A stretch of 64,000 nt of DNA from Lasioglossum baleicum (lineage: Eukaryota; Arthropoda; Insecta; Hymenoptera; Halictidae): positions 8,157,461-8,221,460 of the forward strand of contig NC_134933.1 in NCBI RefSeq assembly GCF_051020765.1, given 5' to 3'. The translations under genes were made by a program, and so were the position numbers. Below the pieces are notes generated by a model. It was not told the DNA's origin, did no database searches, and saw nothing but the letters and a program-made list of their open reading frames with translations. This document shows positions 35,532-47,570 of this stretch, piece by piece (position 1 is the first letter of the stretch; each line of letters begins with the position of its first letter).

Positions 35532-37224
35532 CCTCTTTGCTCCCACGCGGCGCGGCCACACAGTGGCAATCGAATGCAACGCATCGGGTGCATTCGCAAC
35601 GCGCGCACGGGAGAGGGTAGTGCGAGTATGTATCGGGCAAGTCGAGCGGAAACTCGGATTAACCGTGAAACAGGCTTGTAACCGGTAACAACGACTAGTC
35701 GATGGGTTCCGGTCTGGCTAACGTGTATTACCAGCCCGCGGATGTTTATGTCAGTGAAATATGCGAAAGTATGCGGGCAGCGTATACGCGAAACACGCAA
35801 TTAGAGTGCGCGGAGGCTGCACACGCGCAACCGGCCGGCCATTGCGTTGCGTCCGCGTTATTATTTAAACGTTACAATGAATAATTATGAATCAGCCGCC
35901 AGCGGCCGCACCGAGAGCCATTCTCCCCCGATATATTATATTAGCCGATCCGAATATCGAATAACATTCAAACGTATCCGAATCCGCTCGAGCTTCTGTA
36001 TGATTCTTTTCGAAAAGCTCGCAACAAGCCGAGCCGATCGTTTCGAGTTTAAGCAGCGTTTCGAAACGAAGCGGAGATTGTGTATCAGTCGGCGCGGCTA
36101 GGGCTTTTCAATTTATCGGAACGTGTGACCCAATTTTTCACCGATTCACTTCAAACTTCAAACGCTCGGATCCGCGTACGAATTTATATGCATGCGCGAC
36201 GGGGTTGCACGACGAATGCACCGTGAATGGCAGTGCGTCGTCGGTTCGCGGTAATGAATTTCCATCGAACCGCCAACGCGTCGCGGAATTATCAACCGCG
36301 AAAAAGACAAAGTTTCCCCGGCGACGGATTCGAACGATGCGGCGAGTAGAAAACATCGTCGGTCTCATTTTATTAATCCGACACGAAATTTCCTCGCGGC
36401 GCTGCGCTCGTCGTTGAACGAGCGAGCCAGCGATTGAATAATGTAATTACGTGTGACGATGGTGGCTAACGAACAAACAGAGCCGCGCGAACTCTCGGAG
36501 ACCGAAGACGCGTGTGACATTTTCGTCCGATAGAATTCACCGGTTCCCCGTTGTCGACCGAAAGATATTGTTGTAGTTTTGTATTGTCGAGAACCGACCA
36601 TTATTCGGACCTGTATTAAAATAAGTACAAAGAAGCGCGGACGTCACAGGACCGGCTGAGGCGGAGAAGCAACGATGTTTTGAAAGCCGCGATTCCCTCG
36701 GTAAAAAGGCTCGAGGTCGGAACGGTTCCGCGTTTGTCACGATAACAAACGCGTTTCTTGACGGTGCGCTCTACTCGTAAGAATCGTCGCGTCGTCGTTG
36801 CGTCGTCGCGTCGCTCCTAAATCACGGCCGGACGATACCAGCTCTCGATTCCTGGACTGTTTGTCATTCCCTCTGTCAAATCCATTGTTCCTAGTGGACT
36901 ACTTATTCGTCATTGTGGACAACGCGATTCGACTCGATTGATTGCGCAAGCATCTCGTGACGGAGATTTATCCGATACACGCGCCGGCTGCGACGCAGAA
37001 TTTCATTAGCCGATTTCATTTACCGTCGCTAATAATGAGCTCGATGCGATCTTCGATGTTTTCGAACACGACTCACCGTTCCCACGGGCCCGCGCGACCG
37101 TCAACCGATCAAAATAATTACCCTTCACCATTGTTCGCGGCGTGAAACGGTGACGTTGACGGGGCATCGATTCGTGCCAGCGCTTCGGCCCTTCTCACCT
37201 AACTTGCTGCGAAATTCGCCGCTG
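35532..37224. other. CpG-rich DNA, no gene recognised
   Basis: Short frames on both strands (35474-36740) have no recognisable family. No splice-supported exon was seen. Confidence 0.35.
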
Positions 37225-37880
37225 TGATAACCCTTGTTATTAGGGCTGTTACTTTGCTTCGAAGGTCGAAGATTTTGAAGTTTCGTTATTCGAACCTCCG
37301 TAGTAAATTATTAAAGGATTAAAAGAAACGGAGCTCCGGTCTCAGAAACTTCGAAGGTGATGAGTAGACTGCGGATCTTTATGCAAAATAAAAATGTTTT
37401 GCATTGATCGTGGGAAGCAGGAATAACATAAAAATTGATTTCACTCCTTAACGACTTTGTTAGCTGAAAAGCAACATTACAACATTTCTGAATTTCTTAA
37501 ATCTTGTACTGTTTTATTGATTTCACCTAACCAATTTCTTCATAAATGCATAAAGATCCGCAGTCCAGTGATGAGAATCGAAGTTTCGAAGCATCGAAAT
37601 TCGAACCTCTGTAGTAAATTATTAAAGGAGTAAAAGAAACGGAGTTTCGAAGCTTTGAACTTCGAAATTTCGCAGATGAGTTATATCTAATACAATTACA
37701 AACACCCTACATTTCGTTGAAAAATACGCCATCACAGCTACACGATTGATTAAATTATTATAACTTCATAAGATTCGAAGACTTCGAAGCTTCAATACTT
37801 CGAAACTTCGTACACTTCGAAGTTCCCTTCGTTCCTTCGAATCTTCGAAGAGCCGAAGAGTCGAAGCTTCGGAAAAGTAA
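37225..37880. repeat. TTCGAA-rich low-complexity tract
   Basis: TTCGAA, CTTCGAA and TTCGAAG recur many times on both strands at irregular spacing, notably at 37255-37360, 37580-37680 and 37775-37880. The tract is interrupted by the hAT-like MITE at 37365-37567. Confidence 0.7.
37365..37567. mobile_element. hAT-like MITE with perfect 8-bp target duplication
   Basis: The termini are TAGACTGCGGATCTTTATGC and the complement ending GCAGTCCA. GTGATGAG flanks both sides (37357-37364 and 37568-37575). The element is 203 bp, the same length as the copy at 2494. It sits inside the TTCGAA-rich tract, so it postdates that tract. Confidence 0.9.
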
Positions 37881-37910
37881 CAGTCCTACTTATTATGCGT
37901 AATCTGGTTT

Positions 37911-38430
37911 CCTCGATGTTTTTCTGAGGCAACTACGCTCGATGCAGACGATTTTTTGTTATTAAAGGATCTATATTGTATAAAATAAAAATGGTACTTA
38001 CGAATTTTTCGAATGCAGAGAACATTTAAATCAAATCTGATCAAAATATTCTATATTTTCGAAAGTTTGATCATTATTCTTGTATTCTCTGATTTTTTAA
38101 ATTTAAGTGGGGTAATTGTCTCCCAGTTTCGCTTCTAGAGCTGCCATAATCATCGCACAATTTCTCAATCTTTTCCTCGATGTTTTTCTGAGGCAAGTAC
38201 ACTCGATGCAGACGATTTTTTGTTATTAAAGGACCTGTATTATGAAACAAGAATGGCACTTACTAATTTTTTCGAATGTAGAGAACATGTAAATCAAATC
38301 TGACCAAAATATCCGATATTTTCGAAAGTTTCATTATTATTCTTGTATTCTCTAATTTTTTAAAATTTAAGTGGGGTAATTGTTTTCCAGTTTCGCTTCT
38401 AGAGCTGTCCATAATCGTCCAACGATTTCT
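37911..38430. repeat. 264-bp direct duplication
   Basis: CCTCGATGTTTTTCTGAGGC occurs at 37911 and 38175. The following 250 bp are about 90 percent alike, including GCAGACGATTTTTTGTTATT and AAGTGGGGTAATTGT. A related short piece (GCAGACGATTTTTTATTATT) lies at 57696. Confidence 0.85.
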
Positions 38431-38510
38431 CAATCTCTTTCTTCCAACATTTATTCAAATAGTATTTGTATATATTTAATTTTACATTGAAATATTATCA
38501 TATAATAGCT

Positions 38511-38840
38511 GCATCTAATAAAAATAAAACAATCAAATCAAACTGGAAGCTTGTCTTCTTTAACCCATTTCTTCTAACCTAGAATATTTCCATTCTAGAC
38601 GATATTTTTCATTTTGCATCTAATCAAAATAAAACCATGAACTCAAACTGGTAGCTTGTCTTCTTTAACCCATTTCTTCTAATCTAGAATATTTCCATAT
38701 ATTCCATATACGATTTTTTTCATTTTGTATCTAATCAAAATAAAACGATAAAATCAAACTGGAAGCTTGTCTTCTTTAACCCATTTCTTCTAACCTAGAA
38801 TATTTTCATTATACACGATTTTTTTCATTCTGTGCATATT
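38511..38840. repeat. Tandem repeat, unit about 105-111 bp, three copies
   Basis: Units start at GCATCTAATAAAAATAAAAC (38511), GCATCTAATC (38616) and GTATCTAATC (38727). Each contains GCTTGTCTTCTTTAACCC and ATTTCTTCTAA(C/T)CTAGAATA. Short indels near CATTATACACG/CATATATTCC cause the length differences. Confidence 0.85.
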
Positions 38841-39772
38841 AAACTGATGCAATTTGCTCGTGCAATGCTCAAATGTTTAGTAATTGATTTGATATGAAAT
38901 AATTTAAAAACTTAACACAATTATTTTACATTTACTGATATTGCAATATTTATAGTAGTGCCTCAGAGTTTCCAACTCGATTTTTAATGGTTAATTACCA
39001 TTTTGTTGAAGATAAGTGTTTGGTGATTTATGGTCAGGAGCGTACGAAGTAAAACAAGCATTCCTTTTTCGATGAATAGCAGCGTGAGACCAGTGGTACG
39101 TGAATTTGAAACATCGCATCGTCCACAAGGTGCAGCGATTCCATTACAAGTTATGAAGCGTTACATCGGTGTTACAGCAAGCTACGAATGGCCCTAGGGT
39201 AGCAACACACTCCCAGTTGATGCATAGCTTCTGTCGCTTATATTTCAAGCACAACTTTATCTTGGAAATAAACTTCTGTCATGTATGCGTTCTACGTCAT
39301 TACGGCGTTCTATCCACTCCTCCAAACGGGTCTTATAACTCCTAAACCCTTTAATTAAAAGTTTCTTTCGTTCCACGTTGAAAGCTATGCAGTATCAAAC
39401 TGGAAGGAGACAATCGCTATCGATATGTTGTTTCGTTCGAGTTTAATCGTGAAACTGAAGTAGCGAAAACTGCTGGGAACATTCGTGCCGATGATCAAAA
39501 TACCCATTCTTCGAACGGGAATTCTTGGGACGTGCTATGGGCAATGATCGAGAAATCTATATCAATTTAATCTTGCTATTTTTGGTGCAGTGCTAAAATG
39601 GTTGAAAACATACAGCCACGTATCAAACATTAAACCAACTGTTCGAATTTATTTGATAAATTTTTATGAAATAAATCATTCTTCAATCTTTATCTTGAAA
39701 TTAAATAAACAACAAAATTACTCTATTATTTCTTTAGAAGGAAGCATCGATTGAATCGACTCTTGACCTGTA
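38841..39772. other. Unassigned AT-rich DNA
   Basis: No open frame of note and no repeat structure recognised. Confidence 0.35.
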
Positions 39773-40302
39773 TACAGTGGCCCACTAAAGTGTTCGTACG
39801 CCCCTTAAAACAGAACAACTTTTTTATAATTGTGCCAAACGACCTGATGCTTTGAAAGCAATGAGAAGCATCGGTTTACTAAATGATGTGCAAAAAAATT
39901 TTCCAAAAATTATAACGTACAAGGTTGCATGCAAAAATAAAAGAGGCATATTTTAAAACTTTTTGATTTGGGCCCTAATTGAACATTTAAAATATATATT
40001 TTGTAGATTTATAGTAGTTATACACATACTGAAAATTTCATCCGAATGAAATGATTTCATTCATTCATACAAAACAGATATTTAAAATTTTCACATTAAG
40101 GGATCAAATAAAAAAGTTTTAAAAAATGCCATTTTTATTTTAGCATGTAACCTTGTAAATTATAATTCTTGGAAATTTTTTTTGCACATCATTTAGTAAA
40201 CCAATGCTTCTAATTGCTTACAAAGCAGCACGACGTTTGATACATTTATAAAAAAGTTATTCTGTTTTAAAGGGCGTACGAACACTGTCGTGGATCACTG
40301 TA
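39773..40302. mobile_element. Tc1/mariner-like foldback MITE
   Basis: It begins TACAGTGGCCCAC and ends GTGGATCACTGTA, with TA at both outer edges. Near the ends, GTTCGTACGCCC(C)TTAAAACAG and its complement pair. The arms 39773-39990 and about 40085-40302 are inverted copies. The inner sequence is related to 33941-34770. No transposase frame. Confidence 0.8.
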
Positions 40303-42660
40303 TGTATACCCATAATACCAACAAATGGTGGAATATGTAAAAATGGGCCGACGAGACTGTGTCCGTACAGAATAAAGAAATCGCGAAACCAAAGTAAGGG
40401 TTACGAATGGAGGTCGAAGCACCAAAGGAAGTCTGTCCCACGTTTCATCCCAGCTGTAAGAATAGTTCGAGGATACAGGAAGAAAACAATTGGATGTTTC
40501 AAGGAAAAATGTTTGATCGCCAGGAAATATTCCTTGCAAACGTGAGAAACACAATTCGCAACGCGAACGTCGCGAACAGCAGATACCACGTACACCGACA
40601 CAATTTTCCGAGACACGTCCCGAAGAAGTATCCGGCAACACCTCTTTTTCCAATGGCCTGCTCCATGGTCCGTGGAGATCCCTCAGGTTTTTCACGCGAG
40701 GATTCCCTTCCTAGCCCGTCTGCGAATTCCATGGAACGCGATCGCGGAACTTCTTCTCGCCCGGATATTCCTGCGAATATCGATAAACGATTCAGTCTCG
40801 CTTTTTCCACCGACCGAAATCTATATTCAAAAGCTGCTAAAACAACGAAAAAATTCAATTCACCGCGCGGGGAACCGAGCAACTTTCTACGCGAAATGAA
40901 ACTTACCGAAAACGGTTCTGAGATAGGAATACACTTCGCGTGGCCTGTGGAAAATAAACGGAAGAGAGCGCAGTCTAAATTCTGCGCAGAATACCTAGTA
41001 GTCCTTGCGTTTAAGTAAATACGTCGAGAAATGCCGTGAATCGATCGATTTATTTACCGGTCGGCCGAAAATCTATGGCCGACATTTTTATTTGCGGAGG
41101 ACACGATTGTCGGGACGTGGACTGACTAGAGAGAGGTTCAGCCTTTAAATTGGAGTAGGCGAAGCCACTGTGGACCAAGAAAAACAAGTAGAATTTTTAG
41201 AATTCTTTACGGAGATATAGGGTGAAGTGCCTAAATATGAACCACTTTTGTTTGATTATTTTAGAATGCTCTTTTTCGTCCAAAAATTGCCAGTTGTAGA
41301 TGCATTTCCTCCCTATAAGATTCTGGGGTCAAGTTTGTTCAAAAATTAATACAGCTTGGGAAAAATATATTTTTTTGTGGTGTGCCATTTGCAGGTTCCA
41401 GCGAAAGGGGTTCTTAATATGGTACACCTTGAGTCCCTAATATGACACCTAGTGTCATATTCAGCACCCACCCCAAGAATGTCAATAGCCATACCCATAT
41501 TAGGGAACCATCGGTAGTACCATATTGGGAACTCCACGTGGACTGATAATACTAGCTACTGACAAAGAGAAAATGAATTTCAGCCGAAACCAACAGTTGG
41601 CAAACATTAATATAAATAAACTGAAACTACAGATATGTTCAAACATTTCAAAATCACTTACCTTCCTCGAAAAAGATACAATCGAAAATCTAACCACAAA
41701 AATGTGTGTATGTTGACAATACTGTATGATAATATATATAATACATATGATAATACACATACTGTGGTCGTCTCAAGTCATTGTGAATCAAATTCGTTGT
41801 CGGTCAAAATCGTTTTCGGTTGAAGGCGGCTAATTGCCGTTAAAGGTTAATTGCCGGTCAAATCTGGAATCGGTGAAATGTCGTCGGTGAAAACCGTGTC
41901 GGGGAAATTTGTGTCGGTGATTTCCATGAGACCCGTGAAACGTACACCCGCAGTAATAGCCACATTTACCCTAGCGACAAATGGCAGCGTGGAACGTCCA
42001 CGTGTCTCTTCGTTTGCACCTTTGCGCAATTTCGATATTAGCAGGTTGTTTACGCGTTGCGAGCCACGCAACGTCGTTCCGATCTGTCTCCAGGTGCCAG
42101 CATCACGGCAAGCACACGTTTTCCATATGCCAGCGAAAAACTTAGGTAGCGAGGAGGAGACAAAATGCCGTTGATAACGCGAGATTTCTCAAGCGCTCTC
42201 CATCGCGTCGTCCGATAGCGAACGGGACGTAGAGCTCCCGGGAAAAATACACCGTCGCAAGCGCTAGAGATAGACGGAGACGGATGTACAGATAAACGAA
42301 TAGGAACGGAGAGAAAAAATGACTCTTCGGTACTCGACGCTTTGTCTTCAGGGCGAAACGTCGCGCCGCATTCTTCGCAAACAACAAAGCGACTATCGGC
42401 CCGTGCACACGCTGCGAGCTAGATTACCGGAGATCCGGCTACTGTCAATGGGCGCATGGCAGTCTAATCCTTAGAATGGCTCAGTAGATAGCCAGGTGTC
42501 AGCTCTCGAGATACGTGTTGCGACGATTAACCGCCGAGAACAGAGTTTCCTCCGTAGCGTCGCGCATCCCCCCACCATCTCGTGACGCGTCGGTCTCTTG
42601 CCAATCGGAGCAGCGAGGAAATAACTTCCGATACTCCCCAACGACTCGCTCTAGTTGATT
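40303..42660. other. Unassigned DNA, includes an unrecognised 203-codon frame
   Basis: An ATG-initiated plus-strand frame runs 40407-41018. It is opposed by 142- and 127-codon minus-strand frames over the same DNA, and I recognise no motif, so I do not call a gene. AATATG(A/G) repeats lie near 41410-41530. A degenerate GTCGGTGAAA/GTCGGTCAAA tandem tract lies at about 41800-41925. The rest is CpG-rich without recognisable exons. Confidence 0.35.
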
Positions 42661-42668
42661 TTAGTTAC

Positions 42669-42866
42669 TGCACTGCGGATCTTTATGCGTTTGCGCTTCT
42701 AAAAATCTTCAAAAATCGTGAAAATATAAAATTACACAGAATTCAGTATGATTTTTATTTATTTCGGAAGTATGAAGACTACTACCATTGAAAATAAGAT
42801 TATGCGTGATTCCACTTTCTCAAAATTTGCTTAGAAAAATTGAGAATTGCATAAACATCCGCTTTA
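42669..42866. mobile_element. hAT-like MITE, tandem copy A
   Basis: The termini TGCACTGCGGATCTTTATGC and the complement ending ATCCGCTTTA are bounded by TTAGTTAC on both sides (42661-42668 and 42867-42874). About 90 percent identical to copy B, which begins immediately after the second TTAGTTAC. Confidence 0.85.
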
Positions 42867-42874
42867 TTAGTTAC

Positions 42875-43075
42875 TAGACTGCGGATCTTTATACGTTTAC
42901 GGCTTCCAAAAATCTTCAAAAAAATCGTGAAAATATAAAATTCCACAGAATTCAGTATGATTTTTATTTATTTCGGAAGTATGAAGACCACTACCATTGA
43001 AAATAAGATTTTACGTGATTCCACTTTCTTAAAATTTGATTAGAAAAATTGAAAATTCCATACACATCCGTTTTA
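42875..43075. mobile_element. hAT-like MITE, tandem copy B
   Basis: TAGACTGCGGATCTTTATAC at 42875 follows TTAGTTAC directly, and the right end is ATCCGTTTTA at 43066-43075. The flank after it (CACAACCG) does not match TTAGTTAC. Internal blocks such as ACAGAATTCAGTATG and TTTCGGAAGTATGAAGAC are shared with copy A. This is a two-unit array sharing the intervening 8-bp sequence. Confidence 0.85.
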
Positions 43076-44072
43076 CACAACCGTTCTTCGGCTTTCAAAA
43101 AGTCTGAACAAAGTCCTAGGATACCTATTCGAACCTCTACTTCGATACTGTCGCGAATGAAAGATGAAAATTAATGTTCGCCCTTGATCCGGAAAATAAA
43201 GCAACGCGAACGTTCCGCGAATCCAGCGACCACGGGTCGCGAATTTGCATGGAAGCCTGCAGCCCAGTTAATTAGAAATCCTATCAGCGATATTCCGAGA
43301 CATAGAAAATTGTTGATAAGGACATTTTAATGGATAAGGCGCGGCGACGGGACTGCAATTTACGGCACTCGGGCGAGATCGCGAAACGGAGCGCGCGAGG
43401 AAGTCAGTCCGGGGACTAAATTGAGCCCGGCATCTCTCCGCTATAAATCAGAATGTATTACGTTTAAGACGACGTCGGAGAATGTATCAATGGCCGGCAG
43501 AAGTAAACAGTGTCGTTTTCGTTTCGCATCTAGGTGGATTTCCCGTGGAGGGTGGGAGGGTGGGTGGCAGATGTATTGCGAAAGAGGCAAGTCGTCGCGT
43601 CGGTGCCGTTTCTGTTTCATTGAACGTCGTCGCTGCAGCGGCAGCGATCACGTTGAATTACGAAGCCCGGAAAATTTAGCTGGCACCACGGTTCCCATCC
43701 GGCCAGTGTTTCCCGGTGCTCGCGCGAATTTTAATTACGGCATGGACACACTGCGCCCCGCCGCCGCCGGAAAACCGTACACCTTCTCGCAGAGCAGAAC
43801 ACAACGACAGACCGTATTTCATACTTTCCGACGCGCAACCGTCCTTCCGTGACTCGCATTTCAGAAACACTACGCCCGATCTTACTTAACCTCTGACCGT
43901 CCGTCATACCCTCCGACAACCCTCTCCCCTTCAACAGCGAAACCTCGATGTTCCCTCCAAAAATTGTATGAGCTCGCGGTGCGGGTTGAATGCATTTGTC
44001 AGCCGAAAATGTAGGGCGTTGCCCTTGCACGCTGAAGTGTTCGCATGAAAAATCCCAAGATGATATCGGATT
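43076..44072. other. CpG-rich DNA, no gene recognised
   Basis: The 143-codon plus frame at 43421-43852 is opposed by minus-strand frames at 43676-44030, and no motif is visible. Confidence 0.35.
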
Positions 44073-44222
44073 TTAAGGGGGTAGATTCGTTTCTAGGATT
44101 GCTAGGGTGCGGGATGCGCCTTCTCATTTCTTGATAATGCAAAGATCGGGGGATTTTCAGTGGTGAAAAGCGCTAGATAAAAGATCAATCCAATTTGCAT
44201 TATAATAAGGTATTGTAATAAG

Positions 44223-44423
44223 TAGACTGCGGATTTTATGCATTTATGACAAAAATGGGCACGTACAATTTAAAACAGTGGATGTATTATAAAGGTTTAA
44301 GGCCACCAGTGTATTAGTTTCATCTTAATGGGATAATTAAAAGAAGAATGAAATTTTTATATGGCTCCTGTGTCTGGCAATCGATGCAAACATTTTTTAT
44401 TTCGCATAAAGCTCCGCAGTCTA
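44223..44423. mobile_element. hAT-like MITE, perfect 8-bp target duplication, nested
   Basis: TAGACTGCGGATTTTATGC at the left and the complement ending CCGCAGTCTA at the right are flanked by GTAATAAG on both sides (44215-44222 and 44424-44431). The internal sequence matches 2494-2696. Confidence 0.92.
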
Positions 44424-44449
44424 GTAATAAGTAATATTATTTCTATCAT

Positions 44450-44740
44450 ACAGGGTGTCTCAGCTGAAGGAGGCCACCTAAATATCTCCTTTATTTTTAA
44501 TGACACAAAAAACATATTTTTGGCATAATTTAAATGGTATCGAAGGAGGAATATCATAGAAGAACAATTTTTTTCCGGTTATTTTTTCATAGTTTTTTCA
44601 AGGTCATCGTTATTTTTTATCGGGAAAACTTTTCTTTGTTATTCCATCTTGTTTAATGACTTAAGCATATGCAAATGTATTTTTTCAGCCGCTATAAGAT
44701 GGACTAAAAAAAAATGAGTTCTCCCGATAAGAAAATAACG
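44450..44740 (+). mobile_element. AGGGTGTCT-type repeat, copy 2, nested
   Basis: Begins ACAGGGTGTCTCAGCTGAAG and matches 27290-27600 with few differences over its first 130 bp. The family's far end is not defined. Confidence 0.6.
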
Positions 44741-44745
44741 ATGAT

Positions 44746-44990
44746 GAGATAGAGCAATGAAATTTCTTTTTTAATTAAAGGGATTATGGTACGAACATTT
44801 TTGAACCTTGAAAAAATTCGTTACACTTGCACAATTTCAAGAAAATTGTGGTTTCCCAATACCACGCGAAGAAAAATGTTTTTTAACATGCTGAACATCA
44901 TTTCCCGTAAATATTTTCACGTTGATTTCAAATCTGCTCTCAAAATTTGTGTACTACCTCAGGATTTAGCAAAAAATCGATTTTTGTGAA
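44746..44990 (+). mobile_element. Internal piece of the Transib-like MITE family, nested
   Basis: GAGATAGAGCAATGAAATTT, AAATTCGTTACACTTGCACA and TTTCCCGTAAATATTTTCAC match positions 35070-35345 of the complete Transib-like MITE at about 85 percent identity. Neither terminus is present. Confidence 0.7.
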
Positions 44991-45292
44991 CAAAACTAAT
45001 GTAATCATTTTTTCGTTGAAATGATTTGATAACCTACTAGTACTTATAATATAAAGAAGTTATAAGTAATTTGCATTATTCGGAAGCATAAAACTGCGTA
45101 TGTAGTTATTTTCATAATGCAAATTACACCTCGTCAACGTAAACATAGAACTTTTGAGTGCGATCGCGGCCTAGATTGATTTTTTATCTCGTGCTTTTGA
45201 CTACTGCAAAGCCCCATCTTTGCATGATCGAGCAATGAAGGCGTACCCCGCACCCTTGCAATCCTGAAAACGCGAGTCCATACCCCCTTAAG

Positions 45293-46899
45293 TTTGAGCG
45301 TTGTATTTCAATATGATTTTCCTCGATTCTCCACTACGCTTTCAATTAAGTCTCATTAAGCGATAGCATTGTACAGTTACGTAACCCGTCCGCAATAACG
45401 ATCTCGCTTAACAGGGACTGCTGGAGACTACAGAGAGCAACAAATCAGTTTACAATGGACGCCGTTCTGACGTCGCGTCGTCGAAACTCTCGGATCGTCC
45501 TTCACCTATTGTCCAACAGGAAAAATTTCCGAAATTGCTCTCAAATGGATACTTCATTGTCTGTTCGGGGTCGAACTAGACATACCCTCGTATGGACACG
45601 CAGTTTTAGCAAAGCGGGATGGCAAATAAAAGCCGACAAGCCAACAATCGGCCAGGAAACAAACCTGAATCGGCATTTCCGATTGCCAGCGACTCAAGTT
45701 TGCAAAGTCAAACACCGAAGATCGTCGTTCTCGTCGGTTAGACCTCGTATCGGCCCTAGTAACCCGTCTGACGCACGCGAGAGAGCATGAGTCAAACGGG
45801 AGGAGAAGACGATAGCGATTCTGTTTGCTCCGGGGTCACAGTTCACCGACACGAGCTGCACCGCAGCCGCGCGCCGCGCAGCTCTGGAATCTTTGCACAA
45901 AGGACAAGCAGCGCGGACTTTGCGTGGCCTTGGATCACGAGGAGGATCTACGAGCTGGCGTTGACGGTCGTTACGCGCTGTCAAACGATCGCCTTGGTCG
46001 ATGAGACTGCGAAAAGCTGCTGGCCAAACGCGATCTGTTAGTGTAGCAGGGACCGCTGCTCAACAGAATGGACGCGAAGATGGCACGAAGAGAGACGTTG
46101 CATCCCCTGTTACAAGAACGTATTATCACCCTCTTTCAATCAAGAACTGTTTACACAATTTTTAATCCTTGCGTTGCCACATTAGGAAATTCTTTGTTGG
46201 ATATTTCGCGCACTTTCTTCATGCGGAGGAATAGCCGGAACGTTGTTGGGAGTTCAGAAGGAGTATTCATTGCCTGTGTACGACTCGTAGAGTAAAGACG
46301 TCCTTTTTAGTCGCTTTTAAAGCACAGTGAACTATACTTTGTATAGTAAAAGATTGTAATCATTTATGTCGCACCCCACTGCAACAAATTCATGTTCTTT
46401 CAACACTGGACCTACCACGGTTAAATGACTGGGATTATTGAACTGATAAAAATTCACTTGTTTGCAACATCTTCATTCTCTTAATCTCTTCCACGGAAGA
46501 CAATCGTTTCCCAGAAGAGGAACGTTCTTGGTCTCGGACCAAGAGACTGTTAGACTTATTGGTCTGAACTGTCTGAACGATTGAATATCGAAACTGGTCG
46601 ACGTATATCCAGATCGATCACCGAAGGTCACCCGGCAATCTCGAGGAGAGATGTGTCCGGTGATTAAGCGCGTGTCGTACGACTTCTTCCACAGGGGAGA
46701 CAATCGTCCCGTAGAAAAAGAAGAAAATTCACGGATAAGATTATCGATTATCGCGAGCGAGGTTGGTCGGCAGCTTTTCGGTTTCCCGTCGGTGCGTAAC
46801 GGCTCTAAAGGTCGTCCATCGCGTCGCGACGCCGAAGAGGAATCTGTTTCGCTCCCACCAGCTCCGTCTCCGACCAGGAAAGTTTACCCGAGGATCGGC
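45293..46899. other. CpG-rich DNA upstream of P5CS
   Basis: Short frames (45455-46041, 46068-46295, 46473-46703) have no recognisable homology. An upstream non-coding exon or enhancer of the P5CS gene could lie here, but nothing in the sequence pins one down. Confidence 0.35.
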
Positions 46900-47288
46900 T
46901 TTTAATCTAGCGACGATAACGTCGTCTTTTCTGCGTTGATTCCGTGGCGTTCGAGGCAGTAGTGTGTCGTTGACCATCGCGCGGCAACCGCTCAGCCTCG
47001 GCGCCGAGGTTCACGTAGAATCCAGTCCTCTCAGCCCGTCTTCCAAGGTCCCTAGCTCGACCTAACTCACACCCTTCACTCTCTCTCTCTCTCTCTCACT
47101 CTCTCCCATTTACCCACCAATTTTCTCGGCGTCCCTCCGCTCGAACCTCTTAAATCCGCGCGGATTCTCTGTCTGCGAGTCTCGCCGAGGTTCTCCGACA
47201 ATTCCCGCCACTTATCAGATTCCCACCACCTAAGAGCAGAGACGTCTCTTTCCAATCGGTAATTAACTTCTCCCTCCCAGCCCTCCTC

Positions 47289-47319
<31 letters not shown>

Positions 47320-47465
47320 CAACGGCTATTCCATCCGCGAGAGAAGTAGAAAGCCGTAGCGAGAGAACGATCGCGCGGCGTTCGTTCAATTAGGAAAATC
47401 GTGATTTGTGTGTTGCACACGGGGAAACAGCGTGGCCAGCCGAGGGAGACCAACAGCCAACGACC
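46900..47465 (+). promoter_or_regulatory. Probable promoter and 5' UTR region of P5CS
   Basis: This CpG-rich DNA lies directly upstream of the proposed P5CS start codon and carries two CT/GA tracts (about 47079-47103 and 47288-47319). GA tracts of this kind are common in insect promoters and can bind GAGA-type factors; binding here is inference. No TATA box is evident. I see no ATG in the last 60 bases before the proposed start. Confidence 0.4.
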
Positions 47466-47564
47466 ATGTACTCGGCGCTGTTACTACTCAGATCCACGAA
47501 ACTTGGACGCTATCCAAGGAGATTGGCTTCGTCCACCTCGGGGCTAAGGATTCCCGAGCCAACG
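47466..47564 (+). CDS. P5CS: P5CS, proposed first coding exon (mitochondrial presequence)
   Basis: ATG at 47466 in favourable context (ACGACCATG) opens 33 codons that end exactly at a GT donor (ACG|GTACGT, donor 47565), in phase 0. The peptide begins MYSALLLLRSTKLGRYPRRL. It is rich in Arg, Ser and Leu with no acidic residue until position 31, as expected of a mitochondrial targeting presequence that would be cleaved near RRLAS. The next recognised exon (61622) opens in phase 0. Together they put 58 residues before the conserved SQLKYARR block, close to the presequence length I recall for animal P5CS. The link between the two exons is inferred: no transcript is available, and an unseen exon could lie between them. 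Confidence 0.65.
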
Positions 47565-47570
47565 GTACGT

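Larger units (their letters stand above)
44073..45292. mobile_element. Foldback MITE (GGGTGCGGGAT family), copy 2, split by nested inserts
   Basis: The left arm 44073-44195 begins TTAAGGGGGTAGATTCG and contains AGGGTGCGGGATGCGCC. The right arm 45055-45292 ends CCCCCTTAA and contains the inverted CCGCACCCTTGCAATCC. Compared with the 388-bp copy at 15829-16216, about 830 bp of foreign DNA has entered near the loop. That DNA is a hAT-like MITE (44223-44423), an AGGGTGTCT-type repeat (44450-44740) and a piece of the Transib-like MITE family (44746-44990). Confidence 0.8.

Noticed and set aside
35552..35560. CACACAGTGGC just right of the Transib-like MITE
   Set aside because: The heptamer matches, but there is no ACAAAA block at the right distance and no partner end.
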